Assembly: GCA_002435825.1 (NCBI GenBank) | Contig: DIVL01000067.1 | Coordinates: 216-28,691 of the forward strand | From: Anaerolineaceae bacterium UBA6133 | GTDB taxonomy: Bacteria; Chloroflexota; Anaerolineae; Anaerolineales; Anaerolineaceae | Direction of reading: 5' to 3' | DNA: 28,476 nucleotides | Part shown: positions 23,950 through 28,476 of the stretch, in pieces | How positions within the stretch are numbered: position 1 is the first letter of the stretch | How the letters are laid out: the number at the start of each line of letters is the position of its first letter | Translations under genes and position numbers: made by a program | The notes under the pieces: model-generated | Told to the model about the DNA's origin: nothing | Seen by the model: only the letters and a program-made list of their open reading frames with translations | The model's database searches: none

Positions 23950-24423
23950 TTACTCGATTTTGAGGATCTTAATTTTCAGAACGGACTTGTTGGGGAGGGT
24001 GACCTCGACAGTTTGACCCTTTCTATGTCCCATCAGGGCTGAGCCCATCGGAGATTCGTAAGAAATTTTCCGTTCCCGGGGGTTGGCTTCGTTTGCTCCT
24101 ACGATGTGGAAAACTTCTTCGGGCTCGCTTCCTTCCTGGAGGGTGACAGTGTTGCCGATCTGAACGATGGAGGTGTTGATATCAGTATCCTCAACCAGGG
24201 TTGCGGAAGAAAGGATGGCTTCGATTTGCTGGATCCGTCCTTCCAGGAAGCTCTGGTCTTCCTTTGCCATGTGATAGTCGGCGTTTTCAGAAAGGTCACC
24301 CATTTCTATTGCGTGTTTCAAACGGCGAGCGATCTCTTCACGGCGGGGACCTTTTAGTTCAGCCAGTTCTTCCTGGAGTTTTGCCTTCCCAGCAGGGGTT
24401 AATAATTGGGGTGTTAATGCCAT
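23950..24423 (-). CDS. greA: Transcription elongation factor GreA
   Basis: GreA rescues backtracked RNA polymerase by stimulating transcript cleavage. The 157 residues are the standard length: an N-terminal coiled coil (about 10-75) with the tip GDLSENADY bearing the acidic pair Asp43/Glu46, and a C-terminal FKBP-like domain (YESPMGSALMGHRKGQTVEV). The AGGAG ribosome-binding site lies 13 bases upstream and overlaps the stop codon of the dGTPase gene, so it is probably the last gene of the operon. It ends just ahead of a strong terminator. Confidence 0.96.
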   Translation of the reverse strand: MALTPQLLTPAGKAKLQEELAELKGPRREEIARRLKHAIEMGDLSENADYHMAKEDQSFLEGRIQQIEAILSSATLVEDTDINTSIVQIGNTVTLQEGSEPEEVFHIVGANEANPRERKISYESPMGSALMGHRKGQTVEVTLPNKSVLKIKILKIE

Positions 24424-24439
24424 GATTAGTTTCTTTCTC

Positions 24440-25594
24440 CTAAGGTAATGTTAGCGAATCGAAGAGTCGCAGATGTTCATCGATAGCGAAGCGGTCGGTC
24501 ATACCAGCGATGTAATCGCATATTGTGCGTTCAAGACCGCGCTGTGGAATGAGTTCCTGGACCGGTTCGGGCAAAGCGGAAGGAGTGTTTTGGTACATCG
24601 TGAAGATATCTGCGATGATGCGTTCCGATTTTGTCGACATGCGCACGACCCGGTGGTGACGATAGAGTTTGTTGAAAAGGAAATCTTTGAGTTCCCGATT
24701 ACGGCGATACATATCCTCGCTGAAACCTGCCACGTTGAACGGCAGTTTCTGCAGATCGAGAGAAGAGCTGACGTTGCTTTTACGCAGGTATCGATCGATA
24801 GACTGGATCAGATCGGTGATCTCGAAATTGATCAAGCGCCGGATGATCTGATGCCGGGAGAGGTCATCGAGTGTCTCACTGCGGCGGTGCCCGATGCTTT
24901 CGTTGACGATTTCCCACAGGGCAATCCCATCCAGTTGGGAGGGTGTGATCATCCCTGAACGCAAGCCGTCATCGAGGTCATGGGAGGTATAGGCCAATTC
25001 ATCGGCAACATTGGCAATCTGGGCTTCGAGGCTGCCGCGCAGCTCAGGGTCATACTCCTGGGCGTCTGCGATGTCGTAGTCCGTTTCGTGCTTGACCATG
25101 CCCTCCAGGACTTCCCAACTCAAGTTAAGACCCGGGAAATCGGGGTAGCGGGTTTCGAGTTGGGTCACGATGCGCAGTGATTGCTGGTTGTGATTGAAAC
25201 CGCCATGCTCTTTCATCAGGCGCGCCAGGGCAGTTTCGCCGGAATGACCAAACGGGGGGTGACCAATATCGTGAGCGAGACAAATGGTTTCGACCAGATC
25301 CTCGTTGGCACCAAGGGTGCGGGCAACCGACCGACCGATTTGAGCGACTTCGATGGAGTGAGTCAGGCGGGTGCGGTAATAATCGCCCTCGTGATTGATG
25401 AAAACCTGGGTCTTGTATTCGAGCCGGCGAAAAGCCGTGGTATGGATGACCCGGTCACGGTCGCGTTGGAAGCGCGTGCGATAGTCCGCCTCTTCTTCAG
25501 GGTGTTTGCGACCCTTGGAGTTCTTGCTGCGAATTCCGTAAGGAGCAAGGAACTGGTCTTCGATTTCTTCAAGTTGTTGTCTGCTATAGATCAT
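24440..25594 (-). CDS. Deoxyguanosinetriphosphate triphosphohydrolase-like HD protein
   Basis: An HD-domain dNTPase-type enzyme of 384 residues, which would split dGTP or other dNTPs into nucleoside and triphosphate. The metal ligands are seen as His79 (TRLTHSIEVAQIGR) and His108-Asp109 (CLAHDIGHPPFGHSGE), preceded by the family run FRRLEYKTQVF. The N-terminus includes the DYRTRFQRDRDRVIH segment typical of the shorter dGTPase-like class. An AGAGG site precedes the ATG, and a TATAAT (minus strand, 25612-25617) just upstream hints at an internal promoter. It lies 49 bp behind the isopentenyl phosphate kinase gene. Actual substrate is inferred. Confidence 0.92.
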   Translation of the reverse strand: MIYSRQQLEEIEDQFLAPYGIRSKNSKGRKHPEEEADYRTRFQRDRDRVIHTTAFRRLEYKTQVFINHEGDYYRTRLTHSIEVAQIGRSVARTLGANEDLVETICLAHDIGHPPFGHSGETALARLMKEHGGFNHNQQSLRIVTQLETRYPDFPGLNLSWEVLEGMVKHETDYDIADAQEYDPELRGSLEAQIANVADELAYTSHDLDDGLRSGMITPSQLDGIALWEIVNESIGHRRSETLDDLSRHQIIRRLINFEITDLIQSIDRYLRKSNVSSSLDLQKLPFNVAGFSEDMYRRNRELKDFLFNKLYRHHRVVRMSTKSERIIADIFTMYQNTPSALPEPVQELIPQRGLERTICDYIAGMTDRFAIDEHLRLFDSLTLP

Positions 25595-25643
25595 GCAATG
25601 CCTCTACAGGTATTATACGTGTAATCCATTTGGGTTGTGGAAA

Positions 25644-26438
25644 TCAGTTAATGATTGTGCCTATCGCGGCGCCATTGAGAGCCAAACGTAGATCTCCTGG
25701 CGAAACAGCCGAGAAGATCTGGACGTACAGTCCGGGCAATTCACGGCAGAGAGCCTGCATCGACTGCACTTTTGTATCCATCCCGCCGGTAACATCCTGG
25801 CTGGCTGAGCCTTGCAGGAATTCGGATGAATCGGAAAAAGCCGAAATGTGCGGCAGAAGGTGTTGATTGAGCGGAAAATCGGAATATACGCCTTCAATTC
25901 TGCCTACGAGCAGGATACGGCTGGGTCGGAGAGCATTAGCCAGATGGAAAAAAAGTTCCTCGGTGGAGAGGATCGTACCACCGAGAGCGAGGTCAGAGAC
26001 GACATCACCGTAAACAAGCGGGATCAGACCCATCTCCATACATTGACCTATGGGCTGCAGATTCCAGACTTGAATGACGCGATGGTTAGCCGTAATGGAG
26101 GCAGAAGGAGGGAAGGCGATCAGGGGTAAGTTGAGTAACTGAGCCTGGGAGATGATAATCTGGTTCAGGCTGCGGGCACTGTGCCAGACCTGCTGGTAAC
26201 CCAAACCGTCCTCGAGGCTGTGCACACCCTGTCGGGTGCCGTGCTCTGCGGCAGCATGATGACCAAAGGAGCCCGATCCATGACCAAGAAGTAATCTCTG
26301 GGTGGGGTTGGCAAGGTGCCATTCAGCGATCTGGGAAAGAAGATCGTTGATTTGATCGATCAGGGCGGTCTCAGGCTGATCTTTGTCGGTGATGAGCGAG
26401 CCACCCAGCTTGAGGAAAGTCAGGCGTTGGTCAGACAT
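25644..26438 (-). CDS. Isopentenyl phosphate kinase, archaeal type
   Basis: This amino-acid-kinase-fold enzyme phosphorylates isopentenyl phosphate to isopentenyl diphosphate, the last step of the alternative (archaeal-type) mevalonate pathway also used by some Chloroflexota. In 264 residues are the start motif KLGGSLITDKD (10-20), the glycine loop GHGSGSFGH (52-60) with the diagnostic His60 that contacts the substrate phosphate, and the late TGGMDTKVQSM segment. It lies 6 bp behind mevalonate kinase and is certainly in the same operon. The intermediate phosphomevalonate decarboxylase is not in this window. Confidence 0.93.
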   Translation of the reverse strand: MSDQRLTFLKLGGSLITDKDQPETALIDQINDLLSQIAEWHLANPTQRLLLGHGSGSFGHHAAAEHGTRQGVHSLEDGLGYQQVWHSARSLNQIIISQAQLLNLPLIAFPPSASITANHRVIQVWNLQPIGQCMEMGLIPLVYGDVVSDLALGGTILSTEELFFHLANALRPSRILLVGRIEGVYSDFPLNQHLLPHISAFSDSSEFLQGSASQDVTGGMDTKVQSMQALCRELPGLYVQIFSAVSPGDLRLALNGAAIGTIIN

Positions 26439-26444
26439 GCTAAT

Positions 26445-27395
26445 TTACTCCAAGGGATGGAGACAGGTGGTGAAAACGTTTGGTGAGCCGGCAGCAGTAA
26501 GCGCTTGCGCGACGGCAGCTTCGGTTTCAGGGGTGACAAGCGCCAACATATGACCGCCCATGCCTCCGCCGGTCAGCTTTGCGCCAAGCGCGCCAGCCTG
26601 CCTGGCAGTGAGGATAAGAACATCCAACTCAGGGCAGGAAAGCCGAAGCGCAGAGAGGTGCTCCTGGTTGGCATCAATGGCCTTACCGAGTGCCTCAATG
26701 TCGCCAATTTGGAAAGAGCGTTTGCTCTGCTGAACCAATTCGGCGATGGCATCCAGATGAGGTTGAACCACGTCGGGGGCAGCTTCAAGATCCTCAGCCA
26801 GTTGGCCGGTCGATTCCCGCGTTGATTTGCGAACACCAGAATCGGCAACAATAAAAGTAAACTCACGGATCGGCTGGATGAATTCGATCACCTCTCCACG
26901 CTGATAGAAAATCGGTTTTTCGTAAGTGATCACGGTGTTATCAATGCCAGACGGCCGACCGTGCACCGCTTGTTCGGACTGGAAAGCCAGGGTATTGAGC
27001 TCCTGGGGTTTCAGGGGGTGACCCAGAAAAGCTGACATGGCGCGCAGTAGTGAGATGGAAATCGCGGCGCTGGAACCCAGCCCAGCTGCAATTGGCAGTT
27101 CAGAGGTGATGATTACACGGCATGTGGGTAATTGACGCAGGCCCAGAGATGAAAAGAGGAGGTTCAGGGTGAGAGCAAGAAAATGATCTTTTTCGAGCTC
27201 GCTGAGGTCATTGTCAACGTCAAGCGCAGCAGCCTTAATGTGGATTTTGCCTTGAGGCTGACCGATCGCCGGCTCGATGGTAGCGCGCACCTTGAGACTG
27301 GTGAGGGGAATGGCAATAGCGGGGGAGTCATAGACTACCGCGTGCTCACCAAACAGAATCAGTTTTCCACAAGCGGTTGCGGTTGTTGCGGGCAT
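26445..27395 (-). CDS. mvk: Mevalonate kinase
   Basis: A GHMP kinase of 316 residues that phosphorylates mevalonate, the first committed kinase step toward isopentenyl units. It has the N-terminal GKLILFGEHAVVYDSPAIA (10-28), the ATP-binding motif PIAAGLGSSAAISIS (101-115), and motif 3 GAKLTGGGMGGHML near the C-terminus. HGRPSGIDNTV holds the expected catalytic Asp. The gene is 8 bp behind the prenyltransferase and 6 bp ahead of isopentenyl phosphate kinase, giving a compact isoprenoid operon. Confidence 0.94.
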   Translation of the reverse strand: MPATTATACGKLILFGEHAVVYDSPAIAIPLTSLKVRATIEPAIGQPQGKIHIKAAALDVDNDLSELEKDHFLALTLNLLFSSLGLRQLPTCRVIITSELPIAAGLGSSAAISISLLRAMSAFLGHPLKPQELNTLAFQSEQAVHGRPSGIDNTVITYEKPIFYQRGEVIEFIQPIREFTFIVADSGVRKSTRESTGQLAEDLEAAPDVVQPHLDAIAELVQQSKRSFQIGDIEALGKAIDANQEHLSALRLSCPELDVLILTARQAGALGAKLTGGGMGGHMLALVTPETEAAVAQALTAAGSPNVFTTCLHPLE

Positions 27396-27403
27396 GTTTT
27401 ACC

Positions 27404-28276
27404 TCAATATCTCAGATAGAGAATCAGCATGACTGCCACACCCCAAAGGAGGATGGCTGCCTGCAGTGGATGGTCTTTTAACAATATATCTTCCGGGGCA
27501 GACGCAGTGTTGAAATTCTGAATCAGGTACATGTAGCGGAAAATGCCAAAGAAGACAAAGGGAATGGTGAGCATCATCGAATAGGAGATACCCTGTGGAT
27601 GTGCGGAGAAAGTGTAGAGCATATAAGTGATCAGGATTGAAGCGAGCAAGACGATCAGATACTGGTTGAGGAGGGGGATCGAGTAGCCGTTGAGCACTTT
27701 GCGGAACTCCCCGGCACTACCTTCGAGTAATCTGAGCTCAGCATAACGCTTTCCAAATCCGAGGAAGAGCGCCAATAGGGCGGTCAGGATGAAAAGCCAA
27801 GGGGAAAAGAAAGTAACAGTGATGACACTGATACCAGCAAGAACACGTAGTAAAAAGCCGACTGCAATGACCATGACATCAACGATCATGATGTGTTTAA
27901 GCCATTTGGAATATGCCAGCATAAGAAGCGTGTATGCGACGCAGATTAAACCAAATTTCCAGGAGAGAATAAACGCCGCGCTGAAGCCAACAATTGCCAT
28001 GAGAATGACTAAGATAACAGCGGCTTTAAGCGAGAGACGCCCTGACGCAAGCGGACGATGGCATTTTTGGGGGTGTTGCCGGTCAGCTTTGAGGTCGATG
28101 ATATCGTTGATTGTGTAGGTGAGCCCTGAAACCAGGCAGAAGATAAAAAAGGCTGCCAAAACGCGTAAAGCAGGCGCAGCCAGAAAGAGCTGGCGGTCGA
28201 AGACGAGACCAGCGAAAATGACAAAATTCTTCGTCCACTGGCGGGGACGGAGAGTTTCAAGCAGGTTTTTCAACAT
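27404..28276 (-). CDS. UbiA-family prenyltransferase (decaprenyl-phosphate phosphoribosyltransferase-like)
   Basis: An integral membrane enzyme of 290 residues with about eight or nine hydrophobic helices. The first Asp-rich motif is NDIIDLKAD (57-65), followed by HPQKCHRPLASG, and the loop YSKWLKHIMIVDVMVI matches the subgroup that makes decaprenyl-phosphoryl phosphoribose for cell-wall arabinan. Other UbiA substrates are possible. The open frame runs 58 codons further upstream, but those codons translate the heptanucleotide repeat (PPITYH repeats), so I start at the ATG at 28276. No good ribosome-binding site is visible, only GGTAAG. It heads the operon, and its prenyl substrate would come from the isoprenoid route coded next to it. 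Confidence 0.88.
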   Translation of the reverse strand: MLKNLLETLRPRQWTKNFVIFAGLVFDRQLFLAAPALRVLAAFFIFCLVSGLTYTINDIIDLKADRQHPQKCHRPLASGRLSLKAAVILVILMAIVGFSAAFILSWKFGLICVAYTLLMLAYSKWLKHIMIVDVMVIAVGFLLRVLAGISVITVTFFSPWLFILTALLALFLGFGKRYAELRLLEGSAGEFRKVLNGYSIPLLNQYLIVLLASILITYMLYTFSAHPQGISYSMMLTIPFVFFGIFRYMYLIQNFNTASAPEDILLKDHPLQAAILLWGVAVMLILYLRY

Positions 28277-28295
28277 ATGTTTTATCTTACCATAA

Positions 28296-28393
28296 GGAGG
28301 TAGGTCGCAGGTGGTAGGTGGTAGGTGATAGGTGATAGGTGATGGGTGGTGGGTGATGGGTGGTGGGTGATAGGTGATAGGTGGTAGGTGAAC
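28296..28393 (+). repeat. Heptanucleotide tandem repeat array 2
   Basis: About fourteen 7-bp units, mostly GGTGATA, GGTGGTA, GGTGATG and GGTGGTG, the first two and the last diverged. It stands directly upstream of the prenyltransferase start, so any promoter of that operon lies within, beyond or in the 19 bp after the array. The unit and orientation are those of array 1. Confidence 0.95.
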
Positions 28394-28453
28394 AGAAAAC
28401 GACGTCCTGTCGACGGCAGTGCTGCGTGTCAGTGCTGCGTAGTGCCTCAATAG

Positions 28454-28475
28454 AAAATGTTACCGAAGAAGTAAC
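28454..28475 (-). terminator. Possible terminator at the right edge
   Basis: On the minus strand GTTAC and GTAAC form a short stem around TTCTTCG, followed by ATTTTCT. It may end a minus-strand gene beyond the window. The stem is short, so this is uncertain. Confidence 0.3.
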
Positions 28476-28476
28476 G

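Noticed and set aside
28277..28450. 58-codon N-terminal extension of the prenyltransferase
   Set aside because: It is a read-through of the heptanucleotide array (PPITYH-like repeats), and the conserved protein starts at 28276.

Overview
The window looks like a chromosomal segment of an Anaerolineae-type Chloroflexota. No marker RNA gene is present, so this is an inference from gene content. It rests on a mevalonate kinase plus archaeal-type isopentenyl phosphate kinase, a DUF5679 zinc ribbon of the kind common in Chloroflexota (here fused to topoisomerase I), an archaeal-type S-adenosylhomocysteine hydrolase, REP-associated Y1 transposases, and intergenic regions crowded with GC-rich palindromic repeats.

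Layout. (1) 1-635: no convincing gene; it holds a repeat element headed by a LexA-like box that points left. (2) 636-7009, minus strand: a three-gene defence island made of a one-polypeptide restriction-modification enzyme, a DUF262/HNH (GmrSD-like) protein with an AlbA_2 (Schlafen-type) tail, and a conserved protein of unknown function. (3) 7010-7960: a gene-free cluster of palindromic repeats and a second copy of the LexA-box element, pointing right. The two copies therefore flank the island facing outward. (4) 7961-10195, plus: a PfkB-family sugar kinase (probable adenosine kinase) and ahcY, which together would remove S-adenosylhomocysteine, closed by a strong terminator. (5) 10200-11060: a gene-free region of at least five palindromic repeats. 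(6) 11084-14544, minus: recA (with the same LexA-like box over its promoter), a DUF1015 protein and a DegV protein. (7) 14727-18409, plus: ffh, rpsP, khpA, rimM and dprA, the last three joined by one-base overlaps or nearly so. (8) 18410-20100: repeats, then two tandem RAYT transposase copies (the first broken by a stop codon) with REP palindromes in and around them. (9) 20191-23809, plus: topA with an N-terminal DUF5679 ribbon, and a two-helix membrane protein whose ribosome-binding site lies in a long hairpin. (10) 23950-28276, minus: a probable operon of UbiA-family prenyltransferase, mevalonate kinase, isopentenyl phosphate kinase, dGTPase-like HD protein and greA, bracketed by two arrays of the same 7-bp tandem repeat.

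The housekeeping genes are intact and ordinary. The most interesting points are the LexA-box repeat element, which shares its promoter/operator design with recA and sits outward-facing at both edges of the defence island; the mosaic base composition of the restriction enzyme (AT-rich specificity half inside a GC-rich gene); the GmrSD-AlbA fusion; and the REP palindromes embedded in the RAYT coding sequence. Several annotated starts are shortened relative to the longest reading frame, because promoters, LexA boxes or repeats lie inside the longer frames.
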